Source: Prorocentrum cordatum (lineage: Eukaryota; Sar; Dinophyceae; Prorocentrales; Prorocentraceae). Taken from it: 64,000 bases of DNA. Shown here one piece after another: positions 34,975 to 47,339 of the stretch; position 1 is the first letter of the stretch, and the number at the start of each line of letters is the position of its first letter. The notes below the pieces were generated by a model. The model ran no database searches. It was not told the DNA's origin and worked only from the letters and a program-made list of their open reading frames with translations. The position numbers were made by a program, and so were the translations under genes. The stretch covers positions 170,407 to 234,406 of the forward strand of contig CAUYUJ010015304.1 of the NCBI GenBank assembly GCA_963575745.1, in the 5' to 3' direction.

Positions 34975-35805
34975 CGTGTTAAGGCTATGGGGCTATGGGG
35001 TTATTGGGCTATAGAGCTATCGGGCTATGGGGCTATAGGGCTATGGCACTGCAGGGCTATACGGCTATAGGGCTGTAGGGCCATAGAGCTATAGGGCTGT
35101 AGGGCTATAGGGCTATGGGGCTATGGGGCTTTGGGGCTTTGGGGCTATGGGCCTATAGGACAATAGGGCTATAGGGCTATGAGTAGATTGGGTTATGGGG
35201 CTGTAGGGCTATAGGACCATAGTGCCATAGGGCTATGAGGATATAGGGTTATGGGGCTATGGGGCTCTAGGGCTATGGGCATATAGAGCTATAGGGCTAT
35301 AGGACTATAGGGTTCTAGGGCTCCAGGGCTATCAGGCTGTAAGGCTATAGGACTACAGGGCTATAAAATATAGGGCAATGGGGCTCTAGGGCGATCGGGC
35401 GATAGGGCTATAGGGCTACAGGGCTACAGGGTATAGAGCTATGGGGCTATAAGGCGATAGGGCGATATGGGCTATAGGGCTACAGGGCTATCAGGCTATG
35501 AGGCTGCAGGGCTGTAGGGCTATAGGGCAATTGGGCCGTAGGGATATAGGACTATAAGGCTGTGAGGCCATAGGGCTATGGGGCTATAGCCCTATTGGGC
35601 TATGGGGCTGTAGGGCCATAGGGCTATAGCTCTATAGGGCGATAGGGCTATAGGGCTATAAGGAGCTATGGGCGATAGGGTTATAGGGCTTCAAGGCAAC
35701 AAGGCTATAGGGCTGTAGGGCAATTGGGCTCTGGAACTATGGGGCTATAGGGCTATTGGGCTATAAGGCTATAGGGCTATAAGGCTATATGCTATAGGAC
35801 ACCCG
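34975..35805. repeat. GGGCTATAG array, first block
   Basis: Roughly 9-base units (gggctatag, gggctatgg, gggctgtag) run for 830 bases with frequent single-base variants. The G-rich strand is constant throughout. Confidence 0.97.
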
Positions 35806-35930
35806 GGCACCCTGGCACCCGGGCGGGCCACGGAAATCGGGGGCAAAGCTCACCTAACCATATGAATCCGCTAGGACCCCTACAGAGGCAAGCTCTGATT
35901 AGGGAATGATACCGTAGAAAAACGCTGTCA
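35806..35930 (+). repeat. GGGCACCC patch and conserved spacer module, copy 1
   Basis: A few caccctggcacccgggc units lead to a module with cggaaatcggggg, cacctaaccatatgaatccg and acccctacagaggcaagctc. This module recurs at each change of repeat type in the 35-38.4 kb tract. Confidence 0.85.
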
Positions 35931-36445
35931 TAATCCTGTTAGGGCTATGGGGCTACGGGGCTATGGGGCTATAGGGCTACACAACCCTAAGGTTCTAGGG
36001 CTATAGCAATATAGAGCTATAGGGCTATAGGGATATAGGGCTGTAGGGCTGTATGGCTACAGGGCTATAGGGCTATAAGGCTATAAGGTTAAAGGGCCAT
36101 AGGGCTATAGCGCTGTAGGGCTTTAAGGCTGTACGGCGACTGGGCTATAGGATTATAAAGCTATTAGGCTATAGGGCTATAGGGCTATAGGGCGATAAGG
36201 CTATAGGGCTATAGGACTCTAATGCTATAGGGCTAGAATTAGAGCTATAGGGCAATAGGGCTATAGAGCTACAAGGCTATGAGGCAATTGGGCTATAGGA
36301 CTATAGGGCTATTGGGCTATGGGGCTATAGGGCTATAGGGCTGTAGGGCTATAGGGCTATAGGGCCATAGGGCTATAGGGCTATAGGGCTGTAGGGCTAT
36401 AGGGCATCAGGGCCGTAGAACTATAGGGCTATAGGGCTATAGGGC
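35931..36445. repeat. GGGCTATAG array, second block
   Basis: Same 9-base unit and strand as the first block. The end is most regular (36,330-36,440). Confidence 0.97.
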
Positions 36446-36665
36446 ACCCGGGCACCCGGGCACCCAGGCACCCAGGCACCTGGGCACCCGGGCACCCAAG
36501 CACCCGGGCACCTAGGCACCCGGGCACCCGGCCACCCGTGCGGGCCGCGGAAATCGGTGGCAAACCTCACCTAACCATATGAATCCGCCAGGACCCCTAC
36601 CTAGGCAAGCTCTGATTGGGGAATGAGTCTGCCAGGACCCCTACAGAGGCAAGCTCTGGTTGGGG
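36446..36665 (+). repeat. GGGCACCC decamer array and spacer module, copy 2
   Basis: Ten-base cacccgggca units (36,446-36,540) precede the module (cacctaaccatatgaatccg). The module's second half, caggacccctacagaggcaa, is duplicated at 36,588 and 36,632. Confidence 0.9.
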
Positions 36666-37780
36666 AACATACACATGGACATATACATATACCTAAACAT
36701 ATACGTAGACACAGACATAGACATAGCCATACACATAGACGTAGACATAGGCATTGGCATAGACCTATACATCCGACTCTACATACGCATATAAAACATA
36801 TTGTATACATGTACGTAGCCATAAACATACACACATACATATACATGCACATATACCTAGACATATACATATACATATACAAGTACATGTATGCTCACAT
36901 ATAAGTAAGCATAAACATACACATATCCATATACGCATGTATCGACGTCTACAGTTACATATAAATATAGTTATACACACACAGTTCGATAAACATGGAT
37001 GCATCTATACATACAAACATATTCATAATTATATAGAGCTGCAAACACACATAGGCTTATGAATATTGCTATACTATACATAACACTCATAAGCAGATAT
37101 ATACCCAAAAAATGCGTATGTCAATATAGTTGCGGATATAAATGCACCAATATGCAAATATTGATTCATATACACAGCCATAAACAATCTCAGCTGCATA
37201 GACATATACATAAACATAAACATTGTCATAAGCATAGACACGGCAATGGCATATACCTATGCATATACATATATACATGTCCCAACGTATACAATTTCAC
37301 ATTCAGAGGTATGGACCTATAAACATATACACATACATACATGCGTACATCTACGTATACGTATGTGTATACATACATCCTCATGTATGTAAACATGTTC
37401 CTTTACATTTACAAATACACACAGATATACATATACAAATACATGTGTATATGTACATGTTCATGTGAAGATGCAAACACAAAGACCCACACAGAGACGT
37501 ACACATAGACATATGCAGGCACATATACAAATACAGGTACAAAAATGTTTACACATACATATACGGATACGTACACATATGTGTACGCATTCACATATAC
37601 ACACATATCCGCCAGAAAGAAAATACATGCATGCAGCTCTATATATATATATATATATATAGGCATATATATATATATACATATACAAAAAATGCATGAA
37701 CATATACATAGACTACATAAGTACACAAATACACGTGCATAAACAAATACATAAACACATACATATACATATACTTAGAC
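36666..37780. repeat. ACATAT minisatellite, second block
   Basis: Degenerate acatatacata words for 1.1 kb. The right edge (37,775-37,797) reads cccaaacccaaacccag, a short telomere-like C-rich run. Confidence 0.93.
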
Positions 37781-37794
37781 CCAAACCCAAACCC

Positions 37795-38105
37795 AGCCTT
37801 TTTAGGGCTATAGGGCTATGGGGCTATAGGGCTATACAGCTGTAGGGCTAGAAGGCTATGGGGCTATACGGCTATCAGGCTGTAGGGCTATAGGGTTATA
37901 GGGTTACAGGGCTATATGGCTATATGGCTACAGGGCTATAGGGCTATAGGGCTACTTGAATATAAGGCCATAAGGCTATCGGGCCATGAAGCTGTAGAGC
38001 CATTGGGATATAGGGCTGTAGGTTTTTTGGTGCTACAGGGATATAGGGCTATGCGGCTATAGGGCGATAGGGCTATAGGGTTATAAGGCCATAAAAATAT
38101 AAGGC
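37795..38105. repeat. GGGCTATAG array, third block
   Basis: A shorter and more variable version of the 9-base array. Confidence 0.95.
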
Positions 38106-38325
38106 TACCGAGTACCTGGGCACCCAAGCACCTGGGCACCTGGCTGGGCACCCGGGCATCAGGGCCCCCGGGCACCCGGGCACCCCTGGGCACCAGGGCA
38201 CCCACAGGCACCAAGGCACCCGAGCACCCGGGCACCCGGGCTGGGCACCGAAATCGGCGACGAACCTCACCTGACGATATGAGACCGCCAGGACTCCTAC
38301 AGAGGCAAGCTCTGATTGGGGAACA
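38106..38325 (+). repeat. GGGCACCC array and spacer module, copy 3
   Basis: Decamer units (38,106-38,245) precede cgaaatcggcgacgaacctc, cacctgacgatatgagaccg and acagaggcaagctctgattg. The order matches copies 1 and 2. Confidence 0.9.
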
Positions 38326-38394
38326 TGTGCACAAACATACACATACACATATACAAATATGATACCAGAGAAAATCCCAATCAGATTTTTGTTT

Positions 38395-38830
38395 GGGGCA
38401 ATAGGGCAATGGGGCTATAGGGCTATGGGGCCACAGGACTCTAAAGCGATGGGGTTATAGGGCTACAGGGCTATAGGGACTATCGGGCTATAGGGCTATA
38501 GAGCTATAGGGCGATAGGGCTATAAGGCTATAAAGCTATAGGGCTATCAGCGCTATAGGACAATTGGGCTATAGGGCTGTTAGGGCTCTAGGGCTCTGGG
38601 GCTGGGGGGCTCTGTGGCTGGGGCTCTGGGGCTGGCTATAAGCTATAAGGGTATAAGGCTATAGAGCTACCAAGCACCCGGGCACCTGGGCACCTGAGCA
38701 CCTGCGCACCCAGACACCTGGGCACCCGGGCACCTGGGCATCCAGGCACCCGGGCACCTGGGCACCTGGGCACCGGGGCACCCGGGCATTCGGGCACCCT
38801 TGGGCACCCGGGCACCCCCGGGCACCCCCA
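38395..38830. repeat. GGGCTATAG array, fourth block, then GGGCACCC decamers
   Basis: The 9-base array (38,395-38,665) passes directly into cacctgggcacccgggca decamers (38,670-38,828). No spacer module follows this time. Confidence 0.95.
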
Positions 38831-39165
38831 AAGCGACCCAAGAGGGGCGCAAGATCGCCCTAGAGGGCCTCAAGACGGCCCCAAGAGGGACCCCAGAGGT
38901 GGAACACAAACCGATAATCCGAGCCTTCCGCCCAGAAAGACCCCCAGGAGGCACCGCGAGGCCCCCAACAGAGCCCAAGAGGCCTTCTTGGAGGCCCCAC
39001 GAGGCCCCCAACAGGCCCAAAAAGAGGCCCCGAGATGCCCCCAAACGGCCCCCAAGAGGCTTCAAATCTGCCTCCAAGAGGCCCACGAGAGGCCTCCCAC
39101 GATATCCAAACGAACGTCCAAAAGGCCTCTAACTCACAACTCAGGCACGGTCCCGGGAAGGGGCC
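38831..39165. repeat. ccccaagaggc minisatellite
   Basis: Degenerate 10-14 base units around ggccccaagaggc. A related array lies at 47,340-47,945. Confidence 0.8.
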
Positions 39166-39172
39166 GAAGGCT

Positions 39173-39218
<46 letters not shown>

Positions 39219-39282
39219 CATACATACATACATACATATACACATACATATACATATATACATATACATATACATATATACG

Positions 39283-39314
<32 letters not shown>

Positions 39315-40455
39315 CGTGTGTGTGTGTGTGAACACACATCTGTGTATATATATATATATATATGTGTGCGTGCGTACGTGCGTGTATGTATATATATGTG
39401 TATACATACACGCACAAACATATACATCTACATATACATACATACATGTATACATACATATACATATACATGTACATATGTACATATATACATACGTACA
39501 TACATACATACATACATGCACACGTGCATACACACATATACATGCATATACACACATGCATATTCATATGCATGTACACTTACATGTACAAATACATATA
39601 CACAAACATATGCAAGCACAAATACATGTACATACACAGTTACAAATACATATACATATCCATCCGTATACACATACATATATATACACATACATATATG
39701 CATATACCTACAGACAGTGACATATACATGTTCATACACGTGTACATTTATGAATACATATATATACACAAATGCATACACATATACATATACATATACA
39801 TACACATATGCATATGCATATACATGTGTATATACGTGCCCATATACCAAACATGTGCATATACGTATGCATATGCAAATACACGCACGTAGACATATAC
39901 ATGCACATAGACGTCGAGATATGCAGATACATACACATACACAAATACATATACATATACAGGTACGTACACATAGACCTATACCTATACGTACAGACGG
40001 AGAGGTACAAACTAAAACTATAAATGTACATGTACGTATGTATACACATATGAATAAACATATGCATATACATGTGCACGTACCTATATATGTATATACA
40101 TATACATATACATAGATAGAGATACATGCAAACATATATAAATGTATACAGACATACGCGTATCAATGTATACTCCAATCGTAGAAACGCGTGTATATAT
40201 ATACGCGTAACGAGATACGCGTGTAAATGTAGACATACTTATAGACACGTACATAGATATGAACATTTATAGCCGTGTATATCTACGTGTACACATGCAA
40301 ATACATCTACAGATATCTGTACATATACCTACACATCCACCAACAAATACAAATACACACACATACATATACATATGCGTACGCACACATGCATGTATAA
40401 GCATACATACATACATACACATATACATAGACATATACATATACATATACACTCC
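39173..40455. repeat. (TA)n then ACATAT minisatellite, third block
   Basis: A pure TA run (39,173-39,212) starts 1.3 kb of acatacatacat and atatacatat words with gtgtgtg islands. Open frames rich in Tyr, Ile, His and Thr are artefacts of it. Confidence 0.95.
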
Positions 40456-40464
40456 CCAAACAGC

Positions 40465-41030
40465 GTTTGCCATTGAGGGTTCGAATTTCTTTTCTAAGGA
40501 ACTGGGCCAGCCCCTCGGTATGGCGGCTGTGGCCGCCGTCGCCGCCTCATTGCAGCCTCGTCGCCGCCGTTTCGCTCCTGGCCTGCCCGTCGGTCTGGTG
40601 GCTATGTCGATGCCGTCGCCGCCCCGTTGCTCTTGACCTTCCCGTCGTCTGGCGGCTAGGTCGTTGCCGTCGCCGCCCCGTCGCCGCCTACCGGCTATGT
40701 GGTCGCCGTCGCCGCCCTGTCGCCGTCTAGGCATGCGATGAGTTGCGTAATTTTGCATTGATTTCCACTGCTGTGCATTGCGTTGTGTTGATTTGCAGTG
40801 CTTCACATTGATTTGCAATCCTTTGCATCGCTTGGCATTCCGTGGCATTGTTTTGAACTGCCCTGCATTGTTTTATATTGCGACGGATTGATTTGCTTTT
40901 CTTTGCGTTAAGTTGCACTGCGTGGCATTAGTTGGCATTGTTTTGAAGTGTTATACATTCCGTTGCGTTGATGTGTATGGTTTGCGTTACTTTGCATTGC
41001 GTTGCCGCCCGTCGCCACGCAAATCGCACC
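40465..41030. repeat. gccgtcgccgcc minisatellite then ttgcattg-type minisatellite
   Basis: GC-rich gccgtcgccgccccgtcgcc units (about 40,515-40,730) give way to T-rich units around ttgcattgcgttgatttgca (40,735-41,010). Confidence 0.8.
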
Positions 41031-41725
41031 ACGTAGATTCTCCTTTCTAAAAGGAGAATGGACTCGACCCCCTTCCGCCCCCGGCGTTATCGCTGCCCCT
41101 TTTCTGGTAGGTAAATCAAATATGATTACGACCACATGCCCATTCAAAGATGAAATCACAATGTCCCAGGCCAGCCGGGTTCCCCCCCCTTAGGTTCCCT
41201 TGTAAAAAAACTATGCGATGACATTGTTTGTTCTAACATAACACTTGTTCACGAAGCCCTTGCAAAAACAACGACGAAGTACACACGCGCGCGTCGTCGC
41301 GCGCGCATGCCGAAATCCTTCAAAAACCTTCGGTGCCGGAAGGATTTCGCAATCGGGTTTCCCAAAAACATACAAAAACACAGGGTTTCGCAACACTGAT
41401 TTGCTAAAAAAGCTTACGCGCAAGCTCTTGCGAAATCTTGAGAAAACCATTGGGTTTTCAAGAATTTCACAACATGCTACCAAACGGGCGTCGCGCGTGC
41501 GCGCATGTCGAAATCTGTCGAACGCCCTTGCGCGTGTGCCGTCGCGAGAATCCTTTGCAAAAAACGGGACGAAGTGCAGACGCGCGCGTCGTCGCGCGCG
41601 TACGCCGAAATCCTTTAAAACCCATCGGTTTCGGAAGGATTTCAAAATCGCGCGTCCAAAAAACTTACAAAAACACGAGGTTTCGCAATACAGATTTTCA
41701 ACAAAAACGTGCGCGCGCGCTCTTG
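41030..41725 (+). repeat. DR1 dispersed repeat, C-A-A copy
   Basis: Part C (41,035-41,245, beginning ttctcctttctaaaag) is followed by one and a half A units with cgcgcgcgtcgtcgcgcgcg at 41,286 and 41,581. A 300-base spacing separates the two A starts, so part A itself can be tandem. Confidence 0.7.
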
Positions 41726-42245
41726 CGGCGTCGTCGTCGTCGTCGTCGCCTACGTCGTCCTGTGTCTTTCCTCGTGTTCTTCGTCGTCGTCCTCTTTGGC
41801 GTCGTGATCGTTTCCGTCGTCGTTGTCGCCGTGGTCGTCCTTCCTCCTCCTCCCACGTCGTCGTCGTCGTCGTCGTCCGTCGTCGGCGTCTCGTCGTCGT
41901 CCCTCCTATTTCGTCGCCGTCGTCGTCGTCGTTGTCGTCGTCGTCTCGTCGTCGTCTTGCCTCCTCCCTCGTCGTTGTCGTCGTCGGCGTCGTCGTCCTT
42001 CCTCCTTTTTCGTCGTTCGCGTCGTCGCCGTCCTCCCTTCTCCCTTGTTGTCGTCGTTGTCGTCGGTGTCGTCGTTGTCGCCGTCGTCGTCCTCCCTCCT
42101 CCCTCGTCGTCGTCTTCGTTGGCGACGTCGTCGTCGTCTTCGTCGTCATCGTCGGCGTCGGCGTCGTCGTCTTCGTCGTCATCGACGTCGGCATCGTCGT
42201 CGTCGCCGCCGTCGACGTCGTCGTCGTGGTCGTCGTCGTCGGCCG
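41726..42245. repeat. (GTC)n-type imperfect microsatellite
   Basis: gtcgtcgtc words with cctccctcc and gtcgccgtc interruptions. It gives stop-free frames in four registers, including the 344-codon frame from 41,245, and should not be read as coding. Confidence 0.95.
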
Positions 42246-42324
42246 TCTTGCTTCTCTGGCCTTCTTGGGGCGTTTTTGAGACGCCCCCGAGGGCTCCAAG
42301 ACGACCCCAGAGCGACATCGGTGC

Positions 42325-43150
42325 TCGATCCCGCATGGGTTTTGCAAACCAACTTGCGGGTGGGTGGGTGGGATGATTGCGCGAGCAGTAAGTTGACAAC
42401 TTCAAGTTCGGCAAGTGATTGGTTGCACCACCTAGATTGCACCACGTATGATGCACCATATAGATCACACTACATACATCGCAACACACTGCTTGGCACA
42501 CTTCTTGCACAACGTAGGTTCTCCCTTCTGAAAAAAAAGACTCTACCCCCCCCCCCCTGGGATTATCGGTACCCCCTTTCCGTATTGCGATTTACATACA
42601 AATCTGCCCCATGGCCCATCCAAAATAAGAACGCGTACCATGCCAGCCCAACCGGTTTTCGCCCCCCCCGTCATCCTCAGCAGAAAGACTATGCGCGCAC
42701 ACCCGCTCATCAAAACCATCAGTTTTCAAGAATGAATATTTTGCGAAAAACGGGACGAGATCCACACGCGCGCGTCGTCGCGCGCGCATGCCGAAATCCT
42801 TCAAAAAAAATCGGTTTCGCAGCGATTTCAAAACCGAATGTCCAAAAACACAATTCGAAACAGATGGTTTCGCAGCACGGATTTTAAATCACAAAAAAAC
42901 CTGCGCGCGCGCTCTCGCGAATTCTCACGAAAACCGTAGGTCGTTTCAACCTCTTCCCGACAAGTATTACCAAACGGGTATCGCGCGCGCGCATGTCGAA
43001 ATCGTTCGGACGCCCTTTGCGCGCGTGCGCGCGCATGCCAAAATCCTTCAACAATTGTTGGTTCCGACATGATTTCAAAACTGAATGTCCAAAACACCTT
43101 CAAAACCACATGGTTTCGCAACATCAGTTTTCAAAACCAAAACAGACAAA
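42325..43150 (+). repeat. DR1 dispersed repeat, B-end, C and A
   Basis: It begins at the end of part B (ttttgcaaaccaacttgcgg). A linker array of attgcaccacctagattgca words (42,420-42,510), part C (42,515-42,725) and A segments (42,740-43,140) follow. A 30-base poly-A run at 43,160-43,190 ends it. Confidence 0.7.
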
Positions 43151-43239
43151 AAAACAAAACAACAAAAAAAAAAAAAAAAAAAAAAAAAACGACGGTAGGA
43201 CCCCACACGAGAATCTGTTTAGCTTACCCTTTGCCCTTT

Positions 43240-45240
43240 CCTCTTCCTCCTGGGGATCCCGCCTGAGACTTCCTCACAATTCACTCACAGACGAGGCTCC
43301 CGCTCGAGACTTCCTCCATTTTCATATCTCAAGAGCCCACAAGTGACGACAGTTGCACGTTGCAGATGACCCGCTCGGATTCAAACATGAAGTGAGGGCC
43401 CTATAGGGAGGGGGCTCCCGCCTGAGACTTCCTCACAATTCACTCACAGACGAGGCTCCCGCTCGAGACTTCCTCCATATTCAAGTCTCAAGGACCCAAA
43501 AGTGACGACAGTTGCACGTTGCGGATGACCCGCTCGGATTCGAACATGAAGTGCGGGCCCCATAGGGACGGGGTTCCCGCCTGAGACTTCCTCACAATTC
43601 ACTCACAGACGAGGCTCCCGCCTGATACTTCCTCCATATTCAGGCCTCAACAGCCCAATAGTGACGACAGTCGCACGTTGCGGACGACCCGCTCGGATTC
43701 AAACATGAAGCGCGGGCCCCATAGGGAGGGGGCTCCCGCCTGAGACTTCCTCGCAATTCACTCACAAACGAAGCTCCCGCTCGAGACTTCCTCCATATTC
43801 AAATCTCAAGAGCCCAAAAGTGACGATAGTTGCACGTTGCGGATGACCCGCTCGGATTCAAACATGAAGTGCGGGCCCCATAGGGCGGGGGTTCCCGCCT
43901 GAGACTTCCTCGCAATCCACTCACAGACGAGGCTCCCGCTCGAGACTTCCTCCATATTCATATCTCAAGAGCCCAAAAGTGACGACAGTTGCACGTTGCG
44001 GATGACCCGCTCGGATTCAAACATGAAGCGCGGGCCCCATAGGGAGGGGGCTCCCGCCTGAGACTTCCCCACAATTCACTCACAAACGAAACTCCCGCTC
44101 GAGACTTCCTCCATATTCAAATCTCAAGAGCCCAAAAGTGACGACAGTTGCACGTTGCAGATGACCCGCTCGGATTCAAACATGAAGTGCGGGCCCCATA
44201 GTGAGGGTGCTCCCGCCTGAGACTTCCTCGCAATTCACTCACAGACGAGGCTCCCGCTCGAGACTTCCTCCATATTCAAATCCCAAGAGCCCAGAAGTGA
44301 CGACAGTTGCACGTTGCGGATGGCCCGCTCTGATTCAAACATGAAGTGCGGGCCCCATAGGGAGGGGGCTCCCGCCTGAGACTTCCTCACAATTCACTCA
44401 CAGACGAAGCTCCCGCTCGAGACTTCCCCCATATTCATATCTCAAGAGCCCAAAAGTGACGACAGTTGCACGTTGCGGATGACCCGCTCGGATTCGAACA
44501 TGAAGTGCGGGCCCCATAGGGAGGGGATTCCCGCCTGAGACTTCCTCGCAATTCACTCACAGACGAGGCTCCCGCTCGAGACTCCCTCCATACTCATATC
44601 TCAAGAGCCCAAAAGTGACGACAGTTGCACGTTGCGGATGACCCGCTCGGATTCAAACATGAAGTGCGGGCCCCATAGGGAGGGGGCTCCCGCCTGAGAC
44701 TTCCTTACAATTCACTCACAGACGAGGCTCCCGCTCGAGACTTCCTCCATATTCAAGTCTCAAGAGCCCAAAACTGACGACAGTTGCACGTTGCGGATGA
44801 CCCGCACGGATTCAAACATGAAGTGCGGGCCCCATAGGGAGGGGGTTCCCGCCTGAGACTTCCTCGCAATTCACTCACAGACGAGGCTCCCGCTCGAGAC
44901 TTCCTCCATATTCAAGCCTCAACAGCCCAAAAGTGACGACAGTTGCACGTTGCGGATGACCCGATCGGATTCAAACATGAAGTGCGGGCCCCATACGGAG
45001 GGGGCTCCCGCCTGAGACTTCCTCACAATTCACTCACAGACGGGGCTCCCGCTCGAGACTTCCTCCATATTCAAGTCTCAAGAGCCCAAAAGTGACGACA
45101 GTTGCACGTTGCGGATGACCCGCTCGGATTCAAACATGAAGTGCGGGCCCCATAGGGAGGGGGCTCCCGCCTGAGACTTCCTCGCAATTCACTCACAGAC
45201 GAGGCTCCCGCTCGAGACTTCCTCCATATTCAGGCCTCAA
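43240..45240. repeat. 159-bp satellite, about 12.6 copies
   Basis: cctgagacttcctc starts at 43,262, 43,421, 43,580 and 43,739, a constant 159-base period. The unit contains caattcactcacagacgagg, tcgagacttcctccatattc, gtgacgacagttgcacgttg and cggattcaaacatgaagtgc. The unit holds two diverged half-motifs (cctgagacttcctc and ctcgagacttcctc). Copies are over 90 percent alike by eye. An isolated ctcgagacttcctcgcgatt lies at 48,721. Confidence 0.98.
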
Positions 45241-45252
45241 GTCAGCGAGTAG

Positions 45253-45304
<52 letters not shown>

Positions 45305-45430
45305 CGTTCGATGCCGATGATGGTGAGTGATCGCGGGATGGTGATGGTGATGCTGATGGTGATGATGATGATGACGATTATGATGATGAGTGGGGAGTGA
45401 TGGTGATGGTGATGATGATGCGGAGGAGGA
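45241..45430. repeat. (GAT)n-type microsatellite
   Basis: A pure GAT block (45,254-45,303) and a degenerate ggtgatgatg stretch to 45,425, abutting the last satellite unit. Confidence 0.95.
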
Positions 45431-45525
45431 AGCAAAGAGAAGCAGAGCAGAGGGAGGAGGAGGAGATTCTGCGCAGAGGGTGTGCAGAGAAAACAAGAAC
45501 CCCACTTAGGATGTGGGGAAAAAAA
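45431..45525 (+). repeat. purine tract and array-terminal stem-loop, copy 8
   Basis: gaaaacaagaaccccactta then ggatgtggggaaaaaaactt. CCCCAC pairs with GTGGGG, a paired change from CCCAAC/GTTGGG. The loop holds AGGAT and an A run follows. Confidence 0.72.
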
Positions 45526-46340
45526 CTTGCGCGCGCGCTCTTGCGAACACTTAAGAAACAGGTTTCTCAACACGCTCATGAAATTCTGCCAAGCGGGCCT
45601 CTGGCGCCCCATGCCGACATCATTCGCACGCCCTTGCGCACATGCTGGGGGGGCACGATCCGTGTCAAAAAACACGCGGGCCACTTTTACGCGTCGGCCG
45701 CATGCACATTTCGACCTCTTTCCAAAACCTTCGAGGACGCCGTCATCGTCGCCGGCGTGATCAGCATCGGCGACCGCACTGGCCGCGCCTTCGTCAGTGC
45801 GAACATCGTCACCAGCATCGTTACTATCACCATCGTGTCTACCGTTGTCGGCGTTGCCCTGATACCGCGCCGGCCCAACTCGCCGACTCGCAGGTGGAGT
45901 GCCCCTGGGATACGCCCAGCGGTCAGCGCCACCGCGGCCGCGCTGGCGGCGCCAAACTAGCTGGCCGCTGCGCGCGAGTGCTAAGGGTGGCGCGGCCGCA
46001 GAGATGTACCAGCCAACGCCAAGCATGCATCGCAATCGCCATCGCATGGTTTTGCAAACCAAGTTTCGGGTGAGTGGGTGGGATGTTTGCAAGAGCATGG
46101 GATGTGTCAACTCGTTTGTTAAAATCAATTGCGCCAAATAAATTGCACCACCTGTATTGCACGACATTGACTGCTCAAATATATTGCAACACGTTACACC
46201 ACATGTAGTGCACCACGTAGTTTGCACCGCGTAGATTGCACCAAGTATATTGCACCACATTGCACCACAGAGATTGCCCCCCGTAGATTGCAACACATAG
46301 GTTGGCACCACGTAGACTGCACCACGTAGATTGCGCCACC
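45526..46340 (+). repeat. DR1 dispersed repeat, A-B copy with expanded linker
   Basis: Part A (45,526-45,650) and part B (45,655-46,110) are followed by a linker expanded to 14-17 base units of ttgcaccacgtaga and relatives (46,140-46,335). Part C is not present. Confidence 0.75.
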
Positions 46341-46460
46341 GAGCATGCTAGGAGACACGGTTTGGGGTCCATGCTAGCTAGCATGTGTATTATATCTATA
46401 TATATATATATAGACATATATATCGATGTATATATATATATATATAACAAAAATGTGTGT
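46341..46460. repeat. TA-rich patch
   Basis: tatatatata runs at 46,394-46,412 and 46,428-46,446 with gctagctagc just before. Confidence 0.85.
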
Positions 46461-46559
46461 GTGTATGTGTGTGACTGGATCTTGCATAATTCCGTTTGCA
46501 CAGTAGACGGATTGCACCACAAATACAGCACGTTGAGGATACAAGAATCCACGGCGGGA

Positions 46560-46730
46560 GTCCACGCTAGCAAAGACCATGAAACGAAAAATGCAGTCCT
46601 CCGTGGCGCCACCGCCGTAATCGCTGTCGTCCTCGTGGCCGTTCCCGCCCACGACGAAATCTGCCATCTCGTCCGCCTGGCATGAGCCGCGGCACTCGCG
46701 CGCACCGCTCTCCAGATGCGGCAGGGGGGG
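46560..46730 (-). CDS. possible exon, unknown acidic peptide
   Basis: The minus frame contains ADEMADFVVGGNGHEDDSDY and TEDCIFRFMVFASVD. An acceptor-like CCAG|GCGG precedes it at about 46,678, behind a pyrimidine tract at 46,724-46,732. The composition looks coding, but no partner exon or family is recognised. Confidence 0.2.
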
Positions 46731-47339
46731 GAGGACGAGACGGCAGGAGCGAAGCGGAAAAGGAACGCCCATCCCCGCTACGAGTTGAAAGAACTTTCGC
46801 CTAAGAGAGTGGACACCACTCCAAGCGTTTTCCGAAGCAATCGCCCAGGTCCAAATAGGCAAAAGCGCCACGAACAAGAAGGAAGCTCCAAGAAAACGCC
46901 CAGGATCCAGTCAAGATTCTTGATTTTCTTAATCGAAATATGGAGTCTATGTACCTTGCTGAGTTTCCCTACATGCACCCCGGCTCTACGAAACAGTGCC
47001 CAACTCGCTGTAAATTTGCCGGCATCGAAAACATCACCGTTTGGACAATCATGAACAAATATGAACAGAGTGAGGGCTATTCCTGCTCGCTGGTGCCTGA
47101 TACGGGAATCGCAGACAATGTTTTTCGACTATTACGGGTTCTAAAGCTTGTATCAACAGATGCGAACAAGGACTCTGGAGAACTAAGCCGCGCCAAGAAT
47201 CCCACCAGCCCTCTGGGCGTAGGCGGTTTAACGAGCTCTTGCCTTCTCTCTTGCCACAGCCCCTCCATCTCTTGCTCGGGAGGGGGGGGGCCTTCCCCCA
47301 CCCCCTCCACCGGGACTGGGAGGGGAGGGGGGCCCTGAG
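46731..47339. other. no gene recognised
   Basis: Moderately AT-balanced, apparently unique sequence. A 132-codon plus frame (46,940-47,338) begins with a true ATG and MESMYLAEFPYMHPGS, but it degenerates into Ser, Pro and Gly and has no known motif. Confidence 0.3.

Noticed and set aside
34975-36445. GGGCTATAG arrays as true telomeric repeats
   Set aside because: The unit varies heavily in length and sequence, lies internally and alternates with other arrays.
39173-40455. 375-codon Tyr/Ile/Thr/His-rich frame and its minus-strand counterparts
   Set aside because: Pure products of the TA and ACATAT repeats, open in four registers.
41245-42279. 344-codon plus-strand frame
   Set aside because: Its first half lies in DR1, where several other frames are open too, and its second half is the GTC microsatellite. 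No domain was seen.
43240-45240. cggattcgaacatgaag in the 159-bp satellite as a possible tRNA or tRNA-derived SINE
   Set aside because: No matching A-box at the right distance and no cloverleaf. Most copies read cggattcaaacatgaag.
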